Assembly: GCF_938074695.1 (NCBI RefSeq)
Contig: NZ_CALJEM010000020.1
Span: 1 to 64,000, forward strand
Direction of reading: 5' to 3'
Origin: an uncultured Thermosynechococcus sp.
GTDB taxonomy: Bacteria; Cyanobacteriota; Cyanobacteriia; Thermosynechococcales; Thermosynechococcaceae
DNA: 64,000 bases
Of this stretch, positions 49,596-58,009 are shown piece by piece. Position 1 is the stretch's first letter. Every line of letters starts with the position of its first letter. The notes under the pieces are model-generated. The model saw only the letters and a program-made list of their open reading frames with translations, was not told the origin of the DNA and made no database searches. The position numbers and the translations under genes were made by a program.

Positions 49596-49646
49596 TGGTT
49601 AAGTTAAAATTAAGATAAGAGTAAGTTTGGTTAATCAACGTTAATT
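49596..49646 (+). promoter_or_regulatory. Pho-box-like direct repeats upstream of the CHAD gene
   Basis: Three eight-base repeats, TGGTTAAG, AAATTAAG and AGAGTAAG (49596, 49607, 49618), are spaced by exactly three bases. Two further copies, TGGTTAAT (49628) and ACGTTAAT (49638), follow with ten-base periodicity. This is the layout of the cyanobacterial Pho box (reverse complement of CTTAACCT-N3 repeats) bound by the phosphate-starvation regulator SphR/PhoB. It lies 40-90 bases before the CHAD gene start. Confidence 0.65.
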
Positions 49647-49685
49647 TAGTAGTGGTATTTCTTTGGGCGCTGAGCAGGGGGGCTG

Positions 49686-50678
49686 ATGGAAACCCTAGGG
49701 CATGTCGCGTACGCCGCTTTTGAAAAGTACTACCGCAAAATTAGCAAACATGAGCCGGGGGTGATTCGCGATCGCGATGTTGAGGCAATTCACCAGATGC
49801 GGGTGGGTCTGCGTCGCCTGCGAACGGCTCTGGAAGTGTTTTGCAACACAGTGCGGTTGCCCAAGGGGGTGTCAATTCAGCGGGTGCGCTCGATCGCGGG
49901 CAGTCTCAGTCCCGTGCGGGATTTAGATGTCATGATGCTGGCGCTCAAGGAGCAGTATTACCCTCATCTGCCTCGCCCTGAGCAACAACAACTGGCAAAA
50001 CTAATTAAGAAACTTGAAAAACAACGCACAGAACTGCTGCAAAAAGCCCTCCAACTGCTGCGGAGCGATCGCTATCGCAAATTGCAACAGGGGCTAGAAG
50101 AATGGCTAGCTGCTCCTCAATATCGTGAGGTTGCCAACTTACCAACGGAACTGATTGCGCCAGATATTTTATTGCCTCTGGTGTGTCAACTGCTGCTGCA
50201 TCCGGGGTGGCAAGTGGCGATTGAATGGCAGGGCGATCGCCCCGTCTTCCTTGCGGTTAGTAACCCGCCCCAGTGGCTGCAAACAGCAGGTGAAGATCTC
50301 CACGATCTCCGCAAGCAAACTAAGCGAGTCCGCTATCAGATGGAACTCTTTAGCAGTGTCTATGGAGATGCCTTCGCTAAACAGGTGGATGCCTTTGCTC
50401 AGTTGCAAGAACTCTTAGGTACACTTCACGATGGCGTTGTCCTCCATGATTTTTTCCGTACCCAACTCGGACTTAACCTCCGCCAAGCCTCTCCTTGCCT
50501 TGCAGAAATGATTGCCCTTGAGCAGACACGCCAGTGGCAAACTTGGCGCTGTGTCCAGCAGGAATACCTCAGCCCCGAAAAACGCCATCAAGTGCGCTCC
50601 TTGCTGCTGATGCCAGTAATGACTATAAGCGGCAATGGCAACTCCCTCGGTCATCAGATCATCGGCTCTTCCAACTAA
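49686..50678 (+). CDS. CHAD-domain protein
   Basis: The 330-residue all-helical protein is a CHAD domain (conserved histidine alpha-helical domain). Conserved basic and histidine motifs are visible: VEAIHQMRVGLRRLRTALEVF, and LHDLRKQTKRVRYQMELF with LQELLGTLHDGVVLHDFF. CHAD domains bind inorganic polyphosphate and localise to polyphosphate granules. No CYTH triphosphatase domain is attached. The Pho-box-like repeats upstream suggest induction under phosphate limitation. Confidence 0.9.
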   Translation: METLGHVAYAAFEKYYRKISKHEPGVIRDRDVEAIHQMRVGLRRLRTALEVFCNTVRLPKGVSIQRVRSIAGSLSPVRDLDVMMLALKEQYYPHLPRPEQQQLAKLIKKLEKQRTELLQKALQLLRSDRYRKLQQGLEEWLAAPQYREVANLPTELIAPDILLPLVCQLLLHPGWQVAIEWQGDRPVFLAVSNPPQWLQTAGEDLHDLRKQTKRVRYQMELFSSVYGDAFAKQVDAFAQLQELLGTLHDGVVLHDFFRTQLGLNLRQASPCLAEMIALEQTRQWQTWRCVQQEYLSPEKRHQVRSLLLMPVMTISGNGNSLGHQIIGSSN

Positions 50679-50796
50679 CGGGATGCGCTCGCGATGGTAA
50701 CAAATACTTTTCAATTGTCCTAGGGCGATCGCCCTTGGCGATCCGTATGCGACGATAAAAACAAAACCCCTGCCAGTCGAGGAGAACAACAAACGA

Positions 50797-51042
50797 ATGA
50801 GCGTCATGGAACAACAAACCTTAAGTGTTGGTCTGCGGGTGCGCGTCAAGACCCCCACCGTGGTCTATCACCATCCTGAGCATCGTAACGAACCCTTTGA
50901 CCTTCAGGGAATGGAAGGAGAAGTTTGCGCCATCCTCAACGACTGGCAAGGTCGTCCCATTAGCCCCAACTACCCAATTCAGGTGCGCTTTAGTCCCAAA
51001 TTTATTGCCCATTTTCACCCCGACGAACTGGAAGTGATTTAG
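50797..51042 (+). CDS. ftrV: Ferredoxin-thioredoxin reductase, variable chain
   Basis: FtrV is the non-catalytic subunit of the enzyme that passes electrons from photosystem I ferredoxin to thioredoxin. The 81-residue SH3-like protein has VGLRVRVKTPTVVYHHPEH and PFDLQGMEGEV, and ends HFHPDELEVI. A second ATG three codons in is an alternative start. The 2TM gene follows after 11 bases. Confidence 0.93.
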   Translation: MSVMEQQTLSVGLRVRVKTPTVVYHHPEHRNEPFDLQGMEGEVCAILNDWQGRPISPNYPIQVRFSPKFIAHFHPDELEVI

Positions 51043-51053
51043 GTACGCTGTGT

Positions 51054-51293
51054 ATGCCTCCCCGTTGGCCCCGTAAGCCCGATCGCCGTGATCCGCGCTA
51101 TCGCCGCCTAGACGATCGCATGAATTTTGCCGTCCATGTTGCCCTTTTTGCTGCTTTTAATTCCGGTGGCTGGTTTTGGCATCAACTGCAACCCACGGCA
51201 GTGCCCTTTATGCCGACGGTAACGCTTATGTGGTTAACGTTGTTGGCAGGTCATGCCCTCTACGTCTTCGCGATCGCTCGTTATGCCGACTGA
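51054..51293 (+). CDS. Small two-transmembrane (2TM) domain protein
   Basis: The 79-residue protein has a basic N-terminus (MPPRWPRKPDRRDPRYRRLDDR) and two hydrophobic segments (FAVHVALFAAFNSGGWFW and TVTLMWLTLLAGHALYVFAI). This resembles the 2TM domain family of unknown function. It sits 11 bases after ftrV in the same direction. Confidence 0.75.
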   Translation: MPPRWPRKPDRRDPRYRRLDDRMNFAVHVALFAAFNSGGWFWHQLQPTAVPFMPTVTLMWLTLLAGHALYVFAIARYAD

Positions 51294-51499
51294 AACCAAG
51301 ATCTTCTCCCTCGGCCATGGCTGTAACAACTGAAGGTAATCATCAAATGCGCGATTAAATTATCTGTTAACCATTTTATTTTTGATTTAATCCAGACATT
51401 CGGATTGATGGTAACCCTAACAATGGTGACTGTCGCCTCGGCAATAACCGTCTTGAACGCACTGGCCCTGAGATGAGGTCACTCTTTTGCTAGTCTGCT

Positions 51500-52447
51500 A
51501 TGGGCGATCGCACAGTAACCTACAGTCCAGCCTTTACCCTTGTCCCCACCTACGAGTGCTTTAACCGCTGCACCTACTGTAACTTTCGCCGCGATATTGG
51601 CAGCAGCGGTTGGTTGAGTGTAGAGGCAGCAGCCAAACAACTTGCTTCTCTTGACCCCAAGCACGTGCGCGAAATCCTCATTCTCAGTGGTGAAGTTGCC
51701 CCCAACAGTCCTCAACGCTCCCAATGGTTGGAGCGTCTTTACGAGCTAGCCGCCTTAGCGTTGGATTATGGATTTTTGCCCCACACCAATGCCGGTCCCC
51801 TCAGTGGAGTAGAAATGGCCACTCTTAAGGCGGTGAATGCTTCGATGGGACTCATGCTAGAGCAATTGACCCCAAAACTATTGCACACTGTCCATCGCCA
51901 TGCCCCCAGCAAAGACCCCCAACTGCGCTTGAGGCAACTGGAACAGGCAGGGGAACTAGGCATTCCCTTCACCACGGGGTTGCTCTTGGGGATTGGCGAA
52001 GAACCACAGGACTGGGCAGAGACCCTCACTGCGATTGCTGAGTGCCATCGGCGTTGGGGACACATTCAGGAGGTTATTCTGCAACCCCACAGTCCCGGCC
52101 AGCAACAGGACGCAGCGTTGCCCCCCTTTGATCTGTGGCAATTACCGAACGTGGTACGGTTAGCGCGATCGCTCTTGCCCGAGGAGATTACCATTCAAAT
52201 TCCGGCAAATCTCGTCACAGATCCAGAGGTCTTGCGGACGTGCCTAGAAGCCGGTGCTCGCGACTTGGGGGGCATCGTCCCCTTGGATCATGTCAATCCA
52301 GACTATCCCCATAGGGACATTGACCAACTGAAAACTCAGCTCCAGACTTGGGGATGGGAACTCGTTCCCCGATTGCCGATTTACCCTCAATTTTTGGATT
52401 GGCTCCCGCCTGTTTTAAGGAAAAGAGTTCCTCCGGACTATTGCTGA
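51500..52447 (+). CDS. cofG: 7,8-didemethyl-8-hydroxy-5-deazariboflavin (FO) synthase subunit 1
   Basis: CofG is a radical-SAM enzyme that, with CofH, makes the deazaflavin FO, the antenna cofactor of cyanobacterial photolyase. The 315-residue protein has the cluster motif CFNRCTYCNFRRDIG (CxxxCxxC) and GLLLGIGEEPQDWAETL. CofH is not in this window. It is followed by an AT-rich, HIP1-free stretch. Confidence 0.92.
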   Translation: MGDRTVTYSPAFTLVPTYECFNRCTYCNFRRDIGSSGWLSVEAAAKQLASLDPKHVREILILSGEVAPNSPQRSQWLERLYELAALALDYGFLPHTNAGPLSGVEMATLKAVNASMGLMLEQLTPKLLHTVHRHAPSKDPQLRLRQLEQAGELGIPFTTGLLLGIGEEPQDWAETLTAIAECHRRWGHIQEVILQPHSPGQQQDAALPPFDLWQLPNVVRLARSLLPEEITIQIPANLVTDPEVLRTCLEAGARDLGGIVPLDHVNPDYPHRDIDQLKTQLQTWGWELVPRLPIYPQFLDWLPPVLRKRVPPDYC

Positions 52448-52587
52448 AACGGCCAGTCATTATGTAATATCATAACCTATTGTTTTTGCAAATAGAAGTG
52501 AGATTGGCAGTGCTAAGTCCTAATTGGTTGTTACTGCAACTGGGAATTCATATCAACCTATTGCAGCTGGTTAAGGGTTTAATAAGC

Positions 52588-53280
52588 ATGCCTCGCTACC
52601 TTAAGGATTTAATCCAATTCAAAAAAAACTATCGAGGCTCCCTGGGACTGCTCCCCTGCCTACATGATTGGTATGAGGAAGCAGGAGTAGCAAAGGGAGA
52701 GTACTTTTGGCAAGATTTGTACGTTGCTCAAGAGATTTTTAAAAATCATCCACTGCGACATGTTGATATTGGCTCTCGAATAGACGGTTTTATTGCTCAT
52801 GTTGCTAGCTTTAGAGAAGTTGAAGTTTTTGACATTAGACCTCTTAAATCCTCTATTCCAAATGTTGTTTTTCGTCAGGTAGATCTGATGAATCCAAATT
52901 TTTCTTTGAGTAATTATTGCGATTCTCTCTCGTGTCTGCATGCTTTAGAGCACTTTGGTCTTGGGCGCTATGGTGATCCCATAAATCCAGAAGGACATCT
53001 AGTTGGCCTGCAAAAAATGGCGGAACTACTTCAGCCAAAAGGATTATTTTACCTTTCTGTACCAATTGGTAGAGAAAAGGTTGAGTTTAATGGGCATAGA
53101 ATTATTGACCCTATGTATCTTTTAGAATTGACTACCAATCTGGGCTTGATTTTAGAGAAATTTGCCTATGTGGATCGAAATGATACATTAGTAGAATCCA
53201 CAAAGCCAAATCATGACATAGAGCAACTATCCAGATTGCGTTACTCTCTTGGCATCTTCACATTTATTAAGCAAGCATAA
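52588..53280 (+). CDS. DUF268-like, methyltransferase-related protein
   Basis: The 230-residue protein resembles the DUF268 family: RHVDIGSRIDGFIAHVASF, LSCLHALEHFGLGRYGDPINPEGH and LSVPIGREKVEFNGHRI. These have a methyltransferase-like fold and are often found in polysaccharide loci. The frame opens further back to a TTG at 52480; I chose the ATG at 52588. Base composition is AT-rich and there is no HIP1 site, unlike the neighbours, which suggests transfer. Confidence 0.7.
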   Translation: MPRYLKDLIQFKKNYRGSLGLLPCLHDWYEEAGVAKGEYFWQDLYVAQEIFKNHPLRHVDIGSRIDGFIAHVASFREVEVFDIRPLKSSIPNVVFRQVDLMNPNFSLSNYCDSLSCLHALEHFGLGRYGDPINPEGHLVGLQKMAELLQPKGLFYLSVPIGREKVEFNGHRIIDPMYLLELTTNLGLILEKFAYVDRNDTLVESTKPNHDIEQLSRLRYSLGIFTFIKQA

Positions 53281-53315
53281 ACAATCTAGATCATCAGTTA
53301 GGGAGTCAAAAAATA

Positions 53316-54026
53316 ATGTTTTCTCAATTACTTTCTTCGCTATTTGGCAGCAAAAATGAAACTGGCCGCAGCAAGTGGCTGGAACAAAAGTTACGCTCTA
53401 TTCCACCCGGATTGAGAATCCTGGATGCCGGAGCCGGCGAACTGAGGAATAAACACCTGTGTGAGCATCTCATCTACGTTTCTCAGGACTTTTGCCAGTA
53501 CGATGGTCAAGGAAATAAGGAAGGTCTGCAGGTGGGAAATTGGGACACTAGCAAAGTTGATCTTGTTTGTGACATTACAGAGATTCCAGAGCCTGATGCC
53601 TCTTTTGATGTGATCCTTTGTAGTGAAGTATTCGAGCACATTCCCGATCCCCTCAAAGCTCTAGAAGAGTTTTCCCGATTACTGAAAACAGGGGGCAAAT
53701 TAATTCTCACCGCCCCCTTCGCATCTCTAGTGCATTTTGCGCCCTACCACTATGCGACTGGATTTAGTCGGTATTGGTATGAATATCACCTGCCACGATA
53801 TGGTTTTAAGATTGAGGAGTTGGCACCCAATGGTGATTGGTTTGCCTATCTTGAGCAAGAGCTTATGAGATTGCCTCAAATGGCACGAAAGTATGGAGAC
53901 TGGAGTTGGCCAATTTCCTACCTTGTCTCTCTTGTTGGTAGCCTTTACTTCTTATTACGGGGGAAACAGCCAAAAGCTTCCGATCTTGCCTGTTTTGGCT
54001 GGCACTGTTTGGCTATAAGATGCTGA
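53316..54026 (+). CDS. Class I SAM-dependent methyltransferase
   Basis: The 236-residue protein has the methyltransferase type 11 pattern: motif I LRILDAGAGELRNK, the acidic DLVCDITEIPEPDASFDVILCSEVFEHI, and RLLKTGGKLILTAPF. The substrate is unknown. It follows the DUF268-like gene after 35 bases and shares its AT-rich, HIP1-free composition, so the two were probably acquired together. Confidence 0.82.
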   Translation: MFSQLLSSLFGSKNETGRSKWLEQKLRSIPPGLRILDAGAGELRNKHLCEHLIYVSQDFCQYDGQGNKEGLQVGNWDTSKVDLVCDITEIPEPDASFDVILCSEVFEHIPDPLKALEEFSRLLKTGGKLILTAPFASLVHFAPYHYATGFSRYWYEYHLPRYGFKIEELAPNGDWFAYLEQELMRLPQMARKYGDWSWPISYLVSLVGSLYFLLRGKQPKASDLACFGWHCLAIRC

Positions 54027-54086
54027 TTTTACCTTTCCAAAGTCTTAACTGTATGATTAGGAGTGAGCTGCCCAAGAAATTACAAA

Positions 54087-54100
54087 CCCTCGTTTGAGGG
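54087..54100 (-). terminator. Hairpin between the methyltransferase and rsmI
   Basis: CCCTC-GTTT-GAGGG forms a five-base stem. Read leftward it is followed by TTTGTAATTT, so it could be a weak terminator for rsmI. The surrounding text (GAGGGAGGGGGATTG) also resembles the right end of IS200/IS605 elements, so a transposon relic is an alternative. Confidence 0.4.
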
Positions 54101-54157
54101 AGGGGGATTGTCTTGGATGCCGTTGAGGCCAATCAAAACTAGCTTGTTTCCTTTCTC

Positions 54158-55003
54158 TTAACTTTCTCTGTGCCGTAACTCCAATCCTAGTTTGTAGATA
54201 TGGCGGCGTGGCAAGCCAGTAAGAGTTGCTATCTGGCTGCTAGCCTGAGTAAGAGAAAAGCCTTGCGCCAGTAGAGCACTTAGTTCTTCTTTGAGAGCTT
54301 CCCAATCTACGGCTGAAGAGGAGGAAGCAGCTCCCCCTATCACCAGGGTGTACTCGCCTCGGGGAGGATGGTTAGCGAGATGGGCACAAGCAGTAGCCAA
54401 CGTGCCGCGCCAAAACTCCTCATGGTATTTGGTGAGTTCACGAGCGAGGACGAGGGGGCGATCGCTCCCCAAGGTCTGACATAGCTCTGTTACCGTTTGC
54501 ACCAAGCGATGGGGGGCTTCGTAGAGAAGAATCGTGCGAGTTTCCTGTTGTAATGCCGCCAGTCGCTGCTGGCGATCGCGCCCCTTGGGAGGCAAAAAGC
54601 CTTCAAAGCAAAAGCGATTCATGGGTAATCCTGAGGCCATCAAGGCCGTCAAGGCAGCGTTTGGGCCGGGAATTGGGGTCACCGGAATAGCTGCGGCAAT
54701 ACAGGCAGTAATTAATTCATAGCCGGGATCGGACACCCCCGGTAAGCCTGCATCACTGACTAGGGCAATCTGCTGACCTGCTTCTAGGCGCTGAAGCAGT
54801 TGGGGCACACGCTGCCGAGTATTGTGCTCATGGAGGCTAATTTGTGGTGTGGTAATGCCAAAGTGCTGTAAGAGGCGACCAGTGTGGCGCGTATCCTCCG
54901 CAGCAATCAGATCCACCTCCTTGAGAATACGTAGGGCACGAGCAGTCATGTCCTCCAGATTACCGATGGGGGTACCCACCACCCACAATTGTCCAATGCC
55001 CAT
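54158..55003 (-). CDS. rsmI: 16S rRNA 2'-O-ribose C1402 methyltransferase
   Basis: RsmI methylates the ribose of C1402 in the ribosomal P site. The 281-residue protein has VVGTPIGNLEDMTARAL, AAEDTRHTGRLL, VSDAGLPGVSDPG and PGPNAALTALMASGLP, all diagnostic. Its start overlaps the cbiT stop by one base (TAATG). Confidence 0.96.
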   Translation of the reverse strand: MGIGQLWVVGTPIGNLEDMTARALRILKEVDLIAAEDTRHTGRLLQHFGITTPQISLHEHNTRQRVPQLLQRLEAGQQIALVSDAGLPGVSDPGYELITACIAAAIPVTPIPGPNAALTALMASGLPMNRFCFEGFLPPKGRDRQQRLAALQQETRTILLYEAPHRLVQTVTELCQTLGSDRPLVLARELTKYHEEFWRGTLATACAHLANHPPRGEYTLVIGGAASSSSAVDWEALKEELSALLAQGFSLTQASSQIATLTGLPRRHIYKLGLELRHRES

Positions 55004-55605
55004 TAGGAAATTTTTTCGCCACTGAGAATAAAGATCGGTTCCACCGCTGCAAAAATTTGGTGTCCCCCCCGTGTTTCCAGACGATTGATCACCGACTGCA
55101 CCACCTCTAGACTGCGGGCTTGGACTGTCGCGAAGCCTTCAGAGAGGGCATAGAGATTTTCCAAACTGCTGGCGATCGCCACCAAACGGCCACCGGGCGC
55201 AAGATACTCCCAAGCTCGGAGTAAAACTTCTTTAATCGGGCGTCCTCCTTCAAGGCAAATGCGCTGTGGTGTACCGCGTAACTGAGGAAAGCAATCTGGC
55301 GCCGAACCGGCAACAATCTGGACATTTTTGACGCCAAAGCGATCGCAATTGCGCTGAATGAGATCAACCACTTCCTCGTCTCGTTCAATGGCAATCACCT
55401 TTCCCCGCTTCGCCAAGCGTGCTGCTTCAACAGCAATTGTCCCTGTGCCTGCCCCCACATCCCAAAGGCAGGAGTCCGGCTCAAGCCGCAAATAGGAAAG
55501 CATCAATAACCGCGTTTCCCGTTGGGTGAGGGGAATACCTGGTAATCGCTCAAACAGACCATCGGGGATACCCGGAGTAACAAATGGCCAAGGATCCGCC
55601 GTCAT
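55003..55605 (-). CDS. cbiT: Precorrin-6B C15-methyltransferase (decarboxylating)
   Basis: CbiT methylates C15 of precorrin in cobalamin-type synthesis and decarboxylates the acetate side chain. The 200-residue protein has GIPLTQRETRLLMLSYLRL and the SAM motif LWDVGAGTGTIAVEAARL. It is the stand-alone form, not fused to CbiE. It is coupled to rsmI; no other cobalamin gene or B12 riboswitch is adjacent. Confidence 0.9.
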   Translation of the reverse strand: MTADPWPFVTPGIPDGLFERLPGIPLTQRETRLLMLSYLRLEPDSCLWDVGAGTGTIAVEAARLAKRGKVIAIERDEEVVDLIQRNCDRFGVKNVQIVAGSAPDCFPQLRGTPQRICLEGGRPIKEVLLRAWEYLAPGGRLVAIASSLENLYALSEGFATVQARSLEVVQSVINRLETRGGHQIFAAVEPIFILSGEKIS

Positions 55606-55623
55606 GGAAACTGCCTAAAACAC

Positions 55624-56109
55624 TTAAGCGTTGCTGCTTTGAGCGAGCAGCCGTTCCTTGAGTTGTGCTAAGGCATCTGCCCAGCGAGGATCTGGTTGAG
55701 CAGCTTCCGTATCTCCAGAGCCATACTCTGTCGGCGCAGCATTGGCTTGGGTACGCCGCCCATTATTTTTGTTATTTTTGCGATTGTTGCTGCGGTTGCT
55801 GGGAGTGGGTTTTTCTGCGGGTGCTTCTTCTTTTTCTTTTTCTTTAACTTCAGATTTGGGCTTGTCGTTGGCCTTCTCAATCTTGAGAGGATTGTCCTTA
55901 AAGGTGTAGCCGTTGAGTTTCTCAATCACCTGATCCGCTATTTCCTCAGATTCGACGGTAACAAAGCCAAACCCTCGGCACTTGCCAGTTTTGCGATCGG
56001 TGATCAGCTTAGTGGTACCTACTTCCCCCACTTCTTGGGTCAATAGGGCTTCTAGCTCTTCGCGGCTCAGTTCACGCGGCAGATTGCCCACATATAAACG
56101 CACGGACAT
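55624..56109 (-). CDS. RRM RNA-binding protein with disordered tail
   Basis: The 161-residue protein has one RNA-recognition motif with RNP2 RLYVGNLP and RNP1 CRGFGFVTV, then a charged, low-complexity tail (KEKEKEEAPAEKPT, then an Asn/Arg-rich stretch with NNRKNNKNNGRR). The tail is not the Gly-rich type of cold-induced cyanobacterial Rbp proteins; longer RRM proteins of this kind exist in cyanobacteria. The frame opens to 56211; I chose the ATG at 56109, which has AGGGAGG eight bases before it. Confidence 0.88.
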   Translation of the reverse strand: MSVRLYVGNLPRELSREELEALLTQEVGEVGTTKLITDRKTGKCRGFGFVTVESEEIADQVIEKLNGYTFKDNPLKIEKANDKPKSEVKEKEKEEAPAEKPTPSNRSNNRKNNKNNGRRTQANAAPTEYGSGDTEAAQPDPRWADALAQLKERLLAQSSNA

Positions 56110-56450
56110 AAAGAAACCTCCCTTAGACAGCTTAAAAACAACACAATTCAAAAATGGACAGTCGGGCGTGAAAAACCGCTCGCAACTGAGGCCTACATCC
56201 CACACCGGCACGTAAAGCCCCCGTCTCTATTGGTGGTGTAAAATGACTCATCTGGTTCACAGCGATTATTGCTAATTGAGAACCGTGATAGATGGGGCAG
56301 AGCAAAAGCAATGTAAGCATTTAGCTCTTAAGTTATCCCTATTTAGGCTACCACGGTTTCTCCACCTAGAGCTAGAATTTTGCGGAAAAATTTTGCTGTG
56401 GCAGGACAAACGCGATATGGCACAATAATCAATGCTGTTTTTGCGATGGG
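56110..56450. other. Divergent leader region of the RRM gene and chlI
   Basis: No gene was found on either strand. For chlI a weak promoter can be proposed (TTGCTG, 17 bases, TATGGC, around 56393-56421). The ~100 bases before the RRM start may be a long leader, as in cold-regulated RNA-binding protein genes, but I see no defined element. Confidence 0.35.
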
Positions 56451-57518
56451 ATGCCTGTGACTGCGACTGCTGTACCTCGTCGGCCTGTTTTCCCCTTTGC
56501 GGCGATTGTCGGTCAGGACGAAATGAAACTGTCACTGTTGCTCAATGTGATTGACCCCAAAATTGGGGGCGTCATGATCATGGGCGATCGCGGTACGGGC
56601 AAATCAACTACAATTCGTGCCCTAGCGGATCTGCTACCCGAAATCGAGGTAGTGGCCGATGATCCTTTTAATAGCCACCCCAGCGATCCCGATCTGATGA
56701 GCGATGCTGTGAAGGTGGCTGTGGCAGCAGGTGAACCGATTCACACCATTAAGAAAAAAGTGCCCATGGTGGATCTGCCGTTGGGGGCCACTGAAGATCG
56801 GGTGTGCGGCACAATTGACATTGAAAAAGCTCTTGCTGAGGGGGTGAAGGCCTTTGAGCCGGGACTCTTGGCAAAAGCAAATCGCGGCATTCTCTATGTG
56901 GATGAGGTCAACCTCCTCGACGATCACTTGGTGGATGTCTTGCTTGATGCGGCTGCCTCCGGCTGGAATACCGTTGAGCGCGAGGGCATTTCCATTCGTC
57001 ACCCGGCACGCTTTGTCCTAGTTGGTTCTGGCAATCCAGAGGAAGGTGAACTGCGACCGCAACTCCTAGATCGCTTTGGCATGCACGCCGAGATTCGCAC
57101 GGTCAAGGATCCGGCCCTGCGGGTGGAAATTGTGGAGCAGCGATCGCAATTTGATCAAAATCCCGAAGCCTTTTTGGCCAAATACCAAGCCCAACAGGAA
57201 GCGCTGCAAGCCAAGCTAGTGGCTGCTCAAGCCCTATTGCCTAGGGTCACCATTGATCACGAACTGCGGGTGAAAATTTCCCAAGTGTGCGCCGAGCTAG
57301 ATGTGGATGGCCTGCGGGGAGACATTGTCACCAACCGGGCGGCCAAGGCCTTGGCTGCCTTCGAGGGACGTACCGAGGTTACCGTTGACGATATTGCACG
57401 GGTGATTGTCCTCTGTCTGCGCCACCGACTGCGCAAAGATCCGCTCGAGTCCATTGACTCCGGCTACAAGGTACGCAAGGTCTTCCAAGAGGTTTTTGGT
57501 GTGGAGATTGCCGCTTAG
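56451..57518 (+). CDS. chlI: Magnesium chelatase subunit I
   Basis: ChlI is the AAA+ ATPase that drives Mg2+ insertion into protoporphyrin IX with ChlD and ChlH. The 355-residue protein has Walker [17 protein letters not shown], Walker [24 protein letters not shown] and the sensor [22 protein letters not shown]. Standard length. Its stop overlaps the stop of the convergent HEPN-like ORF (TTAG). Confidence 0.97.
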   Translation: MPVTATAVPRRPVFPFAAIVGQDEMKLSLLLNVIDPKIGGVMIMGDRGTGKSTTIRALADLLPEIEVVADDPFNSHPSDPDLMSDAVKVAVAAGEPIHTIKKKVPMVDLPLGATEDRVCGTIDIEKALAEGVKAFEPGLLAKANRGILYVDEVNLLDDHLVDVLLDAAASGWNTVEREGISIRHPARFVLVGSGNPEEGELRPQLLDRFGMHAEIRTVKDPALRVEIVEQRSQFDQNPEAFLAKYQAQQEALQAKLVAAQALLPRVTIDHELRVKISQVCAELDVDGLRGDIVTNRAAKALAAFEGRTEVTVDDIARVIVLCLRHRLRKDPLESIDSGYKVRKVFQEVFGVEIAA

Positions 57519-58009
57519 GCTGAGGATTGCAACCGCTCTAATCCCCACTCGTAGAGCGATCGCGCCACTCCTTTTTGAAGCTGTTGGTCTTGATTGAGAA
57601 CTTGGCGAAGCATCTCTAGCAACCCTTGATGAATTTCTTGGGGGGATGCCTCTAGGGAAACATTTGCCAGCTTAGTCAACTCTTCAAGGCTGATCGCTCG
57701 ATTGCAGTGAACAACCCCATTGCGATATTCATTGACGTTCGCCAGTTTTTTGACGAAGGAATCATCCGGCGATCGCTGCTCCACTTTTGCCCATGCCTGC
57801 CACAGCACCCCCAATGTCGGATCGCGATAGTTGCCTTTCTGCAAGAGTTCCTCACTTTCACTCAAGTATCCCTGCGTGCGCCAATTTTTCTGTTCACATT
57901 GCCAAAACAGAAGCCGTTCAAGCATCTGGGCAAATTGCATAAAGGCTAGGGTGTAGTTCTCCTGCTGTAAGCTCAGATCAATCAATAGCTCAAATTCCCA
58001 AATTTTCAA
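57515..58009 (-). pseudogene. HEPN-like C-terminal fragment of an interrupted gene
   Basis: The frame encodes about 164 mostly helical residues starting at a TTG right at the junction with the transposon remnant. It contains VNEYRNGVVHCNRAI, whose R-x4-H spacing fits the HEPN ribonuclease motif, and an N-terminal segment (LSLQQENYTLAFMQFAQMLERLLF) like the helix before HEPN domains of CARF-HEPN (Csm6/Csx1-type) proteins. No start with a ribosome site and no N-terminal domain are present, so I read it as a truncated gene. The family call is tentative. Confidence 0.5.

Noticed and set aside
55003-55623. Cobalamin riboswitch upstream of cbiT
   Set aside because: Only 18 bases separate cbiT from the next gene, too short for the element, and no B12-box motif was seen.
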